64,000 nucleotides of DNA, taken from Cyanoderma ruficeps. Lineage: Eukaryota; Chordata; Aves; Passeriformes; Timaliidae. The stretch is from NCBI GenBank assembly GCA_008694505.1, contig VZDJ01007749.1:4554941-4618940 (forward strand). The letters are read 5' to 3'. Under the pieces are notes generated by a model that saw only the letters and a program-made list of their open reading frames with translations, ran no database searches and had not been told where the DNA came from. Shown piece by piece: positions 48,732-61,490 of this stretch; the stretch's first letter is position 1, and each line of letters opens with the position of its first letter. Both the position numbers and the translations under genes were made by a program.

Positions 48732-51700
48732 TGTAACAGGTTACAAAGAGTTTGGGTACAATGGTAACGTGGTTCAATACTCCTATGCAGGACTGCTCTC
48801 ACCTCACTGTCAAAAGGTGCAGCTGAGATTCAGACTTTTAAATGTCCTTTCCAGAAGTCACACTGGGGACAGCAGACCAACCATAACACCCAACACCGAC
48901 ATTGCAATGCAAGATTCACAATCTAAACCAAGATGTTGTTTCTCTGCTTCTGTACATCCTCCAGTTTGGCTAACTGGAATTCACTAGAGTAAAATTTCCA
49001 TTGTGTTTTCTAAGCAAGGCTGTTTTTTGGGGAGTACCAGTCCTGCAGAGGAAAGGGAATTCACATCTGCCACTTGTGTGCCAGCCAGGGTCAGGCTTCA
49101 AGTGGTGGGCAGTGTTTGTACCCCACAAGACTCTCCCTGGGCCACAGAGCTCTTTCTGCAGTTCTTGATCTACCCCCAAAGCTTCTCCTCCCATATTTTC
49201 TTGGGAACTGTGTACTGTGTCTCTTTTTGGTTCCCTGGAGCAGTTCAAAAAGCTTCATAACCTCCCACTCACCAAGGACTTTTGCCTTTTGCACCTTGCA
49301 TGGCTCCGCCAGCTCAGGACTCCAGAGCAAGCAGCAGGGAAACCAGAGGAATGCATTTCCTTGGAAAGAAGGAGTGGGCATAGAAAAAAAACACTTCTTT
49401 CAAGAAGGCCAGGCACAACTGAGGGACCATCCATCTAACCTTTATTCATTTCTCTGTTGTTTTACTTTTCCTTCTGCCAAAAAATACATCTATATTGGAC
49501 CCAGATTCATCCCTGACATAAATCTACTGACTGCTAGTGTTACACTGGGGATTAATTTGGCTCCCCAGGTCTAACCTGATCTTGGCAGCAATTCTGAAGT
49601 GCAAACTGCAGAAAGACAGTACTTCTAAATAATAGTCACAGGCCATGGCAAACAGCATATGCCTGCTGGTTGGTATGAGGTTGATAAATTCAAACACGGC
49701 TAATATGAATAGCATGGATAGATACATCCTAAGCAGAATTAGAAATTGTAGAAAATTGATTCTATGTGTGTACATGTACTTTCCTAACTTTTTAGCAAGT
49801 CTGTTGAGCTGTATGAGGACCAGGCTCTGCTCAGCAGATGGTGTTGCTCTCCAGCAGGTGCCTGGTGATCGTGGCAGGCTCTTTGGGCTTGCCTTGTGGC
49901 CAGAAGCTGTACAGCTGGGAGACTCATTATCCAGCTCCTGTGACTCTGCACCTTCTAATGGCCAGCTGTGGTTTAAGCTCATTATCCCACCTGGATTTGC
50001 TGTATCAGCATTCACACCACAACATGAATTCAGTTTATGGGACTGCACAGCTGAAACTAACGGGCGATCTACACTTTACCCCACTACAGAAAAAGGTCTC
50101 TTGCAAGTCTCCTACCTCAGCAGAGTTGTGTCAGTCATGCAGCTTCCCTTGCAGCTCCAGCTCCCCAAACCAACTTCCTTCCTCCCTTGCTTTATCTTGG
50201 AAATGTTGCAAATTACCTATATTTTTCTTCTTTCACAAATGAGGTTTCTGTTCTCTCTGCTAAAACAGTTCTCACCAAGGTCTGCAAAAAGTCTGGATGA
50301 GTATCAGGACCTGTGCTCCATGTTTCTGGTTCCTAGCTCTGGCCTGCACTAGGGCTCTCTGCTCTTTCTGCTCTTTGACATCTTGCCATCCGCCTCACTT
50401 CTGGGTCCTCAGCATCTCTCACTCTTTGTTGCCACCCTTCTCTTCCTCTTTCACAGAGGCACTGACTCAGCCTCTGCAATTCCCCTCCTCATTTTCTGCT
50501 TTCTCCTTACCATGCCTTCTCTAAACTTCATCTGCACACAAGCCTTTGTGTGCCATCTCCATTTCCTTGCCAGTGACTCAACTCCTGCATCTCTTTAGGG
50601 CATTTCTCCCATATCTTGCCCACTCCTTTTGGTCTCTCTGCTTGGACATCCTCTCCTCTTAATGAAGATGGCAAAGTCAAGCTCAATTTCTTTGCACAGT
50701 AAATGTTTCTTACTGATGACACCACCAACCACCTTTCCATCAATCTGGCTTGCAAGGAAATAGAAAAGGAGGATAATTATGTATTTAATTCCTCCCTCTC
50801 CTTTCCCTGTGCACTCAGGTCGCTCCAACTTCTTTCTCCTCTCTCTCATAAAATTAAGTATTTTTTTCCTTCCTTATATTGACCTACTCTCCAGCCAGAG
50901 TTCTCTTTCACATGCCACATCAAATGATTTTCCCTCTAACAGAGCTGGTGGAAACCTTTTACTGTTTTCATTTAAAGATATCCTGCAACACAAATGCCCT
51001 ACCTTGATTTAGGGATTTGTTCTAGATCCTGTGTGACACAAGGTAACCTGCTGTAACAATTTATTTCTGTAGTTAACCAATGTCCCAATCTGTATTAGGA
51101 ATCTATAAAGGCAGCATCAGTTAAACCACTGTTGTGTCATTTTATTTTTATTTATTTATAGGTTGAATGCTTTTCTTGCATGTGTAGGCACCTGCAGTTC
51201 TAACTACCAAAAAGACAGGCAGCAATACTTTCTCCTGCCCAAAATTCAGTACTAGTGCTCCTTCTCACACCCCTCCTCAAAGCATGGGCTCCTGTGTGCT
51301 CTGAAAGCAGAGATCATTGATGTGCTGCTATACACCTCAATGTTCTCCTCCTACTTAGGGATTCCTGACTCTTCTCTGCTAATCCCTACAGGTGTGTGAA
51401 GTGTATTTCTAGTCATTATAACTTCCTACACTTAAGCATTAAATTACCCCACGTTTCTAGCTAAAATAATTCATTTTTCTTTTAATTTTAGTGATTAAAA
51501 TCAGCACTTTTTCTTCCCTCTCATTTTACAAAATGAGATTTCTAGTACAGTACTGTACAAAAGCAACAAAAATACACATCAGAGCTATTCTGCCATCTTT
51601 TAGTGTGCCTGCAATGAAAAAAAAATGCATGTATTTTTAGCTGTGCTACACAGAACAATCTGATAGCAGAGGCCTGTTATTGTCATTCAAAGGAGCATTT

Positions 51701-54649
51701 GTTTAACCAGATGCACTCATGAAATATTATCTTAAATTTTACAATTAGTATTTTTCAGAGAAAAGTGTCTGTTCCACGAAAAATCCAAAGGCACTGATGC
51801 ACTAAGACCACATGACAGAGCAGCTGCATCTTACTCATTTTCTTGGAGATGGATTGGAACAGCACCACCACCACTCTGGGACATCAGCCATCCACAGCAA
51901 ACCACACCTCACAGGGGAGGAATTAAGACAGTGCAATACTCAAAGCAGAAGGGTTTGCTGTGGGATCTCACATCCTTAATGATCCTTACACTGTGCACTG
52001 CAAATGGAACCACTGTCCTCCAGCAGCTCCTTGTCAGGAAATCTATAACCATTTGGTTCAAAGGACAGCAGGGAAGAGGGGAAGTTTAAGTTCAAAATGC
52101 ACAGATAGAATTCCTGAATGAGAAGTTGCTAAGGGTTATGCAGACCCCATTAGCTCTTACCCAGAAAGTGCTCTTCACGTAGAAAAGGAATTTCAGCACA
52201 TAGTAAAGGCACTGGGTGCTTGTGTCTGGGCAAAATTGGGGTCTTGGGGGTAGGTGGAACAAACCAGCCTAAATGTGTCATTCATGAAGGGTCACAAACC
52301 ACAGGGAGCTCAAGTTTATGGGACGTGCAGTGCTTTCCTGGAAGTTCCTACTGTGCTTCCCTGCAAGAAACTAGAGGCAGCCCCAGGACTTATTAGAAAT
52401 CTTTGCATTCACCTTTGCAATTTGCTCCGTACTCCTCTAAACCATCGCATCTGACAGAAAGCAAGGCCAGATTTGAGGTGGGAAGAGGACTGGATGGAGT
52501 GAAAATAATGAGTAATTCCCCTTAGTACCCACTGAACTAATACACACAGAAGAAAGATCAAAGAAAAGAACCAGAGAGGGGTGCAAGTACCACTCAAGGG
52601 ATAGGAAATTCCCTGAATCTTAGGATACCTTGAGGAAGAAAGGAGTATCTGGAGGAGTATCTGTCAGGTGCATCTGCTGACATGTTGGCTGGCTGCACAA
52701 AGCAGAACCTGCGTGGTGCTACAGGAAAATTCAGTCTCATCATTCCCAGACAAGTGACAAATCATACAAGGCAGGCAGAGTCTGCACCATCCACAGGATC
52801 CATGTGAAACATCCCATTTCTAGATCTGGGATTAAGGCAATACAAGTCTATCGGAAAAGTGCTTTTTATTTTCCTGCTAGTGAAAATTAACAGCTGAGCC
52901 AAACTGCTCAGCAGGGAGAGAGCACAAACATAATTCTTACCCTTCTCAAACGTCTGGCCCTACTATTTATAATCCTTCAAAAAATCCTTTTAACATACAC
53001 AAGTAACTGTGTCTGTTTTTCTACTTACTTTGTTTTGAACATATTGTCTCTTCTCTCATGAAGTCCATACTGACAAAGAGCAGCACTTCATCTAGTTCTC
53101 TTTATTTTAGCATCTCATAAGTACTGATGATACCCCAGTGTATGCTGTGTAATTACTCATGGCAGTGCTCTCTTCCTTCTGTTGAAGAATGATAGAAGGA
53201 AGGCAGAGAAACTAGAGCATGGACCTTTGAAAATATTTAGGCACCAACTTCCTACTGAAATCAAGGAATTTCAGGCTAAATCATACCTCAGGCCATAGCG
53301 AAAGAGCTATCAGGTTGCTCAATCAAATTCTGGCTTTCCTAGTTAAGCCTCACTGCCCTCCATGGATTTTGGCTATAATGAAATATATACCTTAGGATTA
53401 CAAGTATGGACCAGAAAATAAGTGTTACAGGATATTAAGGAACGTTCATCTGAAATGTCTTCCCCATGCTGTTGTATTTCTTCCTGCTTGAGCAATGCTA
53501 ATGATATTTTATAAGGATTTTTATGATTTGAGGAGAGCAGAAGTGATCCAATAGTGTCCTATTGAGAGTTTATGCTGTGCAGCTATATCAGAACTAAACA
53601 GGCTGAAGAGGAACAGTGTCCAGGCAATTCATCTCTTCTTAGTATAGGTTATAAACCTGTATCAGAGTCAACAGAAGGGAACACGTATCTGTGTCACAGC
53701 AGGTTCAGTGCAAAGTCTTTCCAGAGCTCTCTTAAACTTAAACTTGGCTTTAACTGTGGCTTTGCACTGAGTTTTTGGTAGATGGTTCTCTCTGCTTTTT
53801 CTTGATGTGAGGTGCTGTCCTCTCCAGTCAAGATCAAGGGACAGATACTGTTTGTAGAAGTGCCACAATCAAGTCTCTGGTGGATATGTCAGTGTCCCAG
53901 AAGTCAGAAGAGTGAGAAGGGAAACCTTTTTACATCAGTCATCACAACCAGGGATTATGGCCAGGCTCCATCCTGGCTGGCTGGGGTAAAGTGAGGAGAG
54001 GCAGTAGCCAGTTCTCAAGGGTCCCCTGGGTTCACCTGTCAGCCTTACTGGTAAATTCAGCAGCTCTCAATGCTACTGATACAGAGCATGCAAGGACCCC
54101 TCTCATGTTTTCTATCCCTTAGATAATGCATGAAGGAAAGAAACATTGTGAAATTCCAGCACATCCCTCAAGGAAGGGATCTAATATCACCATGAGCAGT
54201 GCTGAGAGAACACGTGTTCAAGGTGCTCCATGGTCAGCAAAGCCCTCAGGATTTTCAGGCTGTGCTCAGGAGGGATGCTATAGAAGAGCAGGACAGAATT
54301 GGTGACGTGCTGTGCTCAGCTGCCCATGGACACCCACCCAGCCACTCTCACTCCCCTTCCCTTCCAAAGGGCAGAGGGCAAAAATGAGACTAAAAAAGTT
54401 TGTGGGTCGAGATAAAGAACAGCAGGATCACTTAACAATTATTGTCAAAAGTGAAACAGACTGGACTTGGGGAAAATCAATTTATTGCCAATTAAAATAG
54501 GTTTGGCTAGTGAGAAACAAAATATGACCCTTGCCCCTTAATTTTCCCTCCACTCCCAGGTTCAACTTTACTCTTTCATTCCTGATTTCTCTTCCTGTAC
54601 CCCACTCTGAACAGTGCAGGATGGATGGGGAGTGACATAGGATTGTGGT

Positions 54650-54850
54650 CAGCTCATAGAAGCTCCCCTATGCCACTCCTTCCTCTTGGTGCTTTTCCCC
54701 TGTTCTGGTGGCAGTTGTTCCACAGGCTGCAGTCCTTTGGGGTAAATCTGCTCTAGCACGAGTTCTCCACAAGCTGCAGCTCCTGCCAGGAGTACCTGTT
54801 CCAGCATGGCTTCTCCATGCACATCTCTCTGGGATATTCTCACAGACGTG
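54650..54850. repeat. Probable avian interspersed repeat
   Basis: Repeated phrases such as ccacaggctgcagtcctttg and ccacaagctgcagctcctgc, with ctctagcacgagttctcc and ttccagcatggcttctcc, give an internal period of roughly 50-60 bases. I have seen this kind of phrase in dispersed bird repeats, but I cannot name the family. Confidence 0.45.
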
Positions 54851-55216
54851 CCCCCCTCCCTCTCAACATTACACGCTTTGGAAAGGAGCTACCAAAGAGC
54901 TGCACTCCGTAATGATGGAAATTATAGAAATTATAGGGTTTTATGGTGAGCACTCATAAGAAAGAGAGGAGGTCTGATCTTCAACAATGCACAAGTTTCA
55001 TGAGACAGAGCAGATGTGTATGCATTAGGAGACAGCACGGAGGTCAGAACTACTTCAGTTCTTGTAAGGTCGAGATGAGATCCAGAAAGATGTGCGGGCA
55101 ATGCCTGAAGTGTTTTGAAATTATTGAAGCAAATGCCTTATTTTGCAAACCAGATAAGGGGTTCATCTAAGCTAACTTCAGGTATCTGCAAGGGAAGTGT
55201 CTTGATCTGAGCTCTT

Positions 55217-55249
55217 GGGGGGGGGGGGGGGGAAAAAAAAAAAAGGGGN
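55217..55249. repeat. Poly-G/poly-A tract with one unresolved base
   Basis: Sixteen G, twelve A, four G and an N at 55249. A G run of this length is hard to sequence and its length is uncertain. Confidence 0.9.
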
Positions 55250-56896
55250 CAGAGGGTGTGATTCACTTAACCTCATTTAAAGAGAGGAGTCACATGCTGG
55301 TAGTACCCAATTCCTCCCCACACATTATAAAGGCAACCAACTCAGGCGGACAGGTTACATGAACCCCATCTAATCTGCCCAATAAATATGTTTGCCATTA
55401 ATCTATTTTGATTAAATAATACTAATAAAAATTCTCCTGCTTTGGTGTATCAGCCAGCTAATCAACTCCTTTAGGAGGAGCTCTTCCTACGGGCCAGTAG
55501 GGTTTTCCTCTGTGAGTTATAGATCTTCCTCTGAAACTTCTGGTACTGATAGTGTGAGGCATAACAGAGCCAGGACTTTGGACTCCTGTGCCCTCAGTGC
55601 AGAAAACAGCCCTGTTACTAAGGATACAGGAGGATGGCAGGACCTAAACTGTGGTTTATGGGAATACCAATGCACCTATTTTTAAATAATGTTTTTACTG
55701 CTCATCCTTGTTGATAAAGAGAAGTAAAGAGGAGTTCTTTGTTCTGATCATTACAGTTTATCAAAATGACCTTGTTGCTGCCTGAAGACTTTGCAATGCT
55801 GATGAAATGCTCCTGCAACAGCGGGAAGACATCTAAATTTTGTGTTTAGATGTTTCTATCTCTTTTCATATTGCTTTTCTTCTGGAGGGTATCTTTTTCC
55901 AACATGACAGTGTTTGCAGGGTTCAGATGAGCCCTGTTGCTAAGAAACAAGTCCCAACTGTGCCTTTAAAACTCTGCCTTTAAACATACAACACAAGGAA
56001 ATGTTTTTCTTTTCATTACACCGTATTATATGTTTTTATTACAACTTCTTTTAACTTGGATCTGACTCTTGGGGTTACACTTCTATCACAGTCTTCTGGG
56101 AGAGGACCTTTTCTTTTTCCATTGTCTGTACAGTGCCGTGGTCACCTACATAGTTGCATAAATATTATATTTTAAAATAGTCTTATTTAAAGGTGACAGT
56201 AAGGCTCCATTTCGCACACAATTGTCATGCCACCATGAAGGAATACAGAGCCTACTTATTGCAAATACTGATTGATATTAAACTACAGAGCACAATCAGT
56301 GCTCTTGCAAATGACAAGCCTGGGCTGCATGTGTGCTTGCCTGGCTTTGGTTTTGGTGTGGGTTTTCTCTTTTGCCATATCCTAACTGAAACATGCTGAA
56401 GCTCCTTGTGTGTGCAAGAGAGTTTGTGGCTTTCACAGGCATAAAGCAGATCGTAGAAACATGTGAGGGAGTAAGCAGCACATCCAGACTAAAAACTGCT
56501 TTGTCCATCCTACCTATTTACTGTGTTTTCATTAATGCATGGCACAGACAACACCTCCCTCCTCAATGAACACAAAGTCCAAGAGTGATGGAAGTAGTTC
56601 ATTAATAACAATTTTCCTGGAAGAGATTAATGGAAACTAAAGTGTGGCTGCATCATCTGAGGTGCTGAATTGCAGGAAGTCTGTGTAGATTCTCTCGCCA
56701 GTTTTGCCACTGACTTCCTGGACAATCTGGATATTTCCCCTGAGTTTTCCACTCAGATCACAGATACTCGTAAGTGTATGACATAACTCCTCCTTCATAT
56801 CATAACATTCCCTTCTGGATCATAACGGGGCTTGAGTGTAGTCTGCATCTCACAGTGCTACTGAAATAATAATGCCGTGTATATGTGGCACTTTGG

Positions 56897-56990
56897 GATG
56901 TTGTTTAGGGCTGGCTGTGATGGATTAATGATTGGACTCCATGATCTTAAAGGTCTTTTTCAGCCTAAATGATGCCATGATTCTATGAAA
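56897..56990 (+). mobile_element. CR1 LINE 3' end fragment
   Basis: The plus strand reads gatggattaatgattggact, then atgatcttaaaggtcttttt and ccatgattctatgaaa, which is a CR1 tail with moderate divergence. Confidence 0.88.
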
Positions 56991-59900
56991 ACACTGCTTG
57001 ACTACCTACTTGGCACTTATTACACCAGTAAATAATGAACTTCTCAGGAAAGACTTAAATCACAGTCACTGGAGTAAGTTATCATGTCATTTAGGTATTG
57101 CTCCTTTTACAAAATGTACTGAAGAACATTTACTCATGTGTGATGAAGTGTCATAAATATTTAAAACAAGCCCACATTTGTAAGGGAGAAAGCAGATTAA
57201 GTTTTATGATGCAGCATAAACCAGACTTTTAGCTTTGGCTGCTGGCTAATTTGGGAAATACAACTCTCAGCGAGTATCCAGCTTGGTACTGCAGCTTGGG
57301 AAGAATCTTCCCTGGTTTAAAGGGCAAAGAGCTCAGCTCTGCAATTTTTCTTTACAGAAAATAATACTTATTCACAGGAGCAGCCTGAAGGGGCCAGCTC
57401 AATGCTACTTGAGCAAAAGAGGCGAGCAGGGGTGAGACAAAATAGTTCTAGAGGCTCAACACCACCTTGCTCTGTAAATTGTGGGCACTCAGTTCAGACA
57501 AAGGAGTTAAGCTTGCAGTGGGTACATTTTGTACCTGTTTTGCACTGGTTGATATGATGGGTTGGTGTTCCAAGCAGTGTGACCTGGAATCTACAGAGCA
57601 ACTGGGAAGGGGAGACCCCCTCTGTGCAGTTCTGCCTTGGCACTAAATGAATAAATGAGCACTGAAAGAACATCTGGTGGATTAAAAGCACTGATGTGAG
57701 ACCAGAACACAGACACACATGTATTATACCAAAAATACCATGTTTGAGTTAATACACAGAACAAAAAATCTTTTATCCTTTGTGTCAGGACAACTAAGGG
57801 TGGACTGTTACAATTTAATTATCACAGCCTGAGCAAGAGAAGGGTTCCCTGTGTAATTGCCCAGCAAGAGTGGTTCCCGGGAACTTATGCTTGGTCTAAA
57901 ATCCATTCCCAGCTCCACCCCAGGCTTCCTCTAAGTGTCAGCTGCACACAGCACAAGGAGACAGATCCTACTTTTAACTGCACTGCCTTGAATTCACCAT
58001 CCCAAGTGGAAACACTGAGGCTCAGCTCTGATGGAAAGGAGCTTTTGCTCATCGGCGCCGCTGTGTGTGAGGTGTTATTTGGGTCAGAATGGGCTGGTGC
58101 CACAACAGAGCCCTCCTGCTCTGCTCTCCACACCCATGCCTTGGTTCAAGCTCTGCCCTGCACATGTGCAGCTGCTCACACCTCTGCACTGTGGGTGTAA
58201 AGACACACAGATATTTTGCAGCAATGGGCAATGTCAGGGGTTGGCTCTCCAGGCACAAAAATCAGCTCCCCATGTAGAGCTGGCCAAGAAAACAAGAACC
58301 AAGTTAGATTACCTCAGGGAGTCAGCTCCAAGGGGGAGTCAGGAGACTCCAGTTCCACATTGTTTTTGTGGGATGTGTGGGGGACTGAGTGAAATGAGTA
58401 CTCAGATGCAAGTCAATGTATAAAATTACATTCTGACTTCTAAAGGAGAAAACAAGAGACTGTTTTTGTACTCTCAACTGACAATGATTGTAGCCCCTGT
58501 GCTCTTTTCTCTCTTTTACATGAGACAAGAAACCATCCCACCAGCTCTGCAGCCACAATGAAATTTCAGTAGGAGGGAAAAAAACCCCTTGTGATGCTGA
58601 GTCTAAAATATGGATTTTAAAAAAGTTTATTTCCTGTTTTGTAAAATCTTGCTAAACCATCCCTGGCATTGATCAGTTTCTCGGATGCAGAGTTAGAGCA
58701 CAAAGACATGAAGCAAAAAAAGCATTATCAGATTTGGACTACAGACAGAAAGATTTGGCAATGCTTTCACGATTAAACAGATCAAGAGAGGTAATTTAAT
58801 GGCCCAATTCAGAGAATCCCCACTCATCAAATTGTCTAACTACATTGGAAAAAGTGTTCCAAGTATTTCAGTGGATTACTCAGTAACTAGTCTGGTGCTA
58901 ATGAGTTTTGAAAGAGGTCTGATTTGTTGCAATCATTTCAAAAAGACAGAATGAGAGTATGAGGAAATCATGCTGATCACTCAGCTAGGGAGGGATTTTC
59001 CTCTAGTTACACCTCACAAATGTCTCATAAATGACCATTCCTTTCTCACCATCCTAAATCCTTTGTGAACCCCTTCCCCTCAGACAGCAATTCCAGAGTG
59101 TGTTGCAGGGCAATGAGAGTGGTGTATCCTTACAGCTGTTTTGTGTGTGTAGATCCAAAAAGGTCCACCTGTACTTTTAGCCAGAATTTAGTCTTCACAT
59201 TCTTGGAACCAATTTTCAGTGGAAACTTGAAGTTTCCTCACTCCACAAGAGTGTTCACAAGAAGACATGAAAAAAAAGTCTAATTGACAGGGAATATAAA
59301 GATATAAAACTTAATCCAAGAGCTTTCTTACTATAATGAACTTGTCCTGACCACCCTCAGTGAGAGATCTGACTCTATGGGCCTCTCTGCACTGTAATTT
59401 CTGTGGTGCCAAGTTGCCATCTCCTTTCCCCACACAGCATAGCAAATACAATATCGGATAGTCACATCCAAAATATCATGTTTATGGAAATCAAATTGTC
59501 ATGGCAACAGAAGAGGTCTTGCAAGTATTTTAAAAATAGCAGATTAACAAAACCAATTTATGAAATCTAAAATCCATTCTTTTATGAATGCTCTTAAACA
59601 GATACAACAAATGGTTTTCTGCCTACAGGAGGTTTTCCTTTAATGCCATGATCCCATTTCACCATAGTGGCACATGCAATAGGTATGCATGCAAATAAAT
59701 ACATTTTTTAAACTTAAACCAGCAAAACTATTTCAGCTGGACAGTGTCATACTAGTGTGATCATTTAGCTTATTTCAGGTAAAATATTTTCACAAAAACA
59801 TCGTAATTCATACTTCGTGAAATTACTGAACTTTTTAACACAGTGAACTTGTGGCTCAGTTCTTCAAAGGCTTATTAACACTAACCCTTGGTAAAAATGT

Positions 59901-60644
59901 ACAAACAGTTTTTTAAAACAACATTCTTATTTGGTCAAATTGAATTTTTTCCCCAGCACAACCACAAGATTAATTTGACCATTTAGCCCTTTCGCACTCT
60001 TTACAAACTTGTTTATGTTTTAACTAAAACAAAATTATTATCCACAATCTCAAAGCATTTTTCAGTTTTATGTGGATATTCACCAATGCTTGTGGCCAGC
60101 TAAGGGTTCAGCCCAGATAAACAACAGCCTGGTGAGAGGCTGGATAATGATCTGTCACATTTAAATTCACATTCCCAAAGATGCCCTTGGTCCCCTGCAC
60201 AATTCCTTGCGTAAACATTATTTCTGAAGTTGGAAATGTAGTACAGGATGAACCCCTGCAGAGAATGCAATTATGTTTCCAAGAGTTCCTCTATTGATTG
60301 TATTCACTATTTCCTCTAACAAGATTTGATCATGATACACTCCAGGCATATCCTTTGGGTATGTTTATACTGGGATTTTTAATTTAAGTTAGTGTATTGC
60401 CCATCAGTTTTCATCAACCACTGAATTTATATTTTCTGTATTCCAGGATGGTATGCTCAATAACATGGATGTCCATGGTTTTGTCTAATATGGCAGAACT
60501 GTAAATTAAGTAGTAATGTATCCTCCTTTTTTAAATTTAAAAGCTTAGTATGATACTGCCATTTTCCAGTGCTGAAAAATCATGACTCAGATTCTCCAAA
60601 ACTGAGAATTAAAAAAAAAGGCAATTCATTCTTTCTTCCCACAG

Positions 60645-60648
<4 letters not shown>

Positions 60649-60675
<27 letters not shown>

Positions 60676-60681
60676 NTTTTT
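60649..60681. repeat. Poly-T tract with one unresolved base
   Basis: About 27 T, an N at 60676 and five more T lie in the intron. It could be the tail of a minus-strand retroposed element, but no body was recognised. Confidence 0.9.
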
Positions 60682-61364
60682 GAGGCAGTATCATTATCTT
60701 CAAATCCTGCTCCACAGCCCTAGGAGTTACATTTTTTTTTCTTTTTCTGAAAGCAAAGATTCTTATCTAATCAAGAGCCTCAGGGGACAAGGTTCTAGGG
60801 AAACACCAAATATTGTGTGAGTCGGGGTTGCATTGTTAGGCCTTTTGAGGAGCTGTCAAGGAGTTGGAGAGAAATTGTTTGGTCTGTAACTCCTTTGGAA
60901 TGGAAACACTGAGTTTGAACTGCCTTTATTACAAGGTCTGCATTGCTGAAGGAAGGAGGGTTGAGAGAAGCTTCTAAGTGGTAAGATGGAGAGAGAACAA
61001 ACTGTGGAACTAAGTATTTTAAATCAAATATTTGTGTTCTGCCCATTTATTTTTTCCCTGACTCTACACAGAATGAAACCTAAGTTTGTAACATCAGAAA
61101 TCAACAAGTGAAATACAACTAGATAGAACGGCATGTGACTTTTTTTCTCAAGTTCTTACAGTATTTTCTTTTTGAGCCTCCCTAGATAACATAAATGCTC
61201 AAAAACCCTGGGAAGGAGAAGAGGGATTAGCTTCTTCCCTTAATGAAAAAAAACTCCTTATCTTTAGCAGAACCAGAAAAACTCAGTATTCACATTCCTG
61301 CCATCTCTAAAGAAAGGTCAACGACACAAACTCTTCTTTCTTATGTGAGGCTGGGCCCTAAGCC

Positions 61365-61490
61365 TGTCAGTGTTCAAAAGCCATTTGGACAATGGCCTTA
61401 ATAATATGCTTTAACTTAGCCCTGAACTGGGCAGGCAACTGGTCAAGATGGTAACTGCAGGTCCCTTCCAAATGAAATAATCTATTCTGT
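61365..61490 (+). mobile_element. Degraded CR1-like tail
   Basis: The stretch aactggtcaagatggtaact then gcaggtcccttccaaatgaa and ataatctattctgttttct keeps the CR1 order of a 'gatgatct', 'ggtcccttccaa' and 'attct' end, with many changes. Confidence 0.6.

Noticed and set aside
49524..50352. Overlapping frames of 174 (minus) and 235 (plus) residues, the first with hydrophobic stretches
   Set aside because: No family was recognised and both strands are open at once. I could not support either, though the hydrophobic run on the minus strand was considered as a membrane protein fragment.
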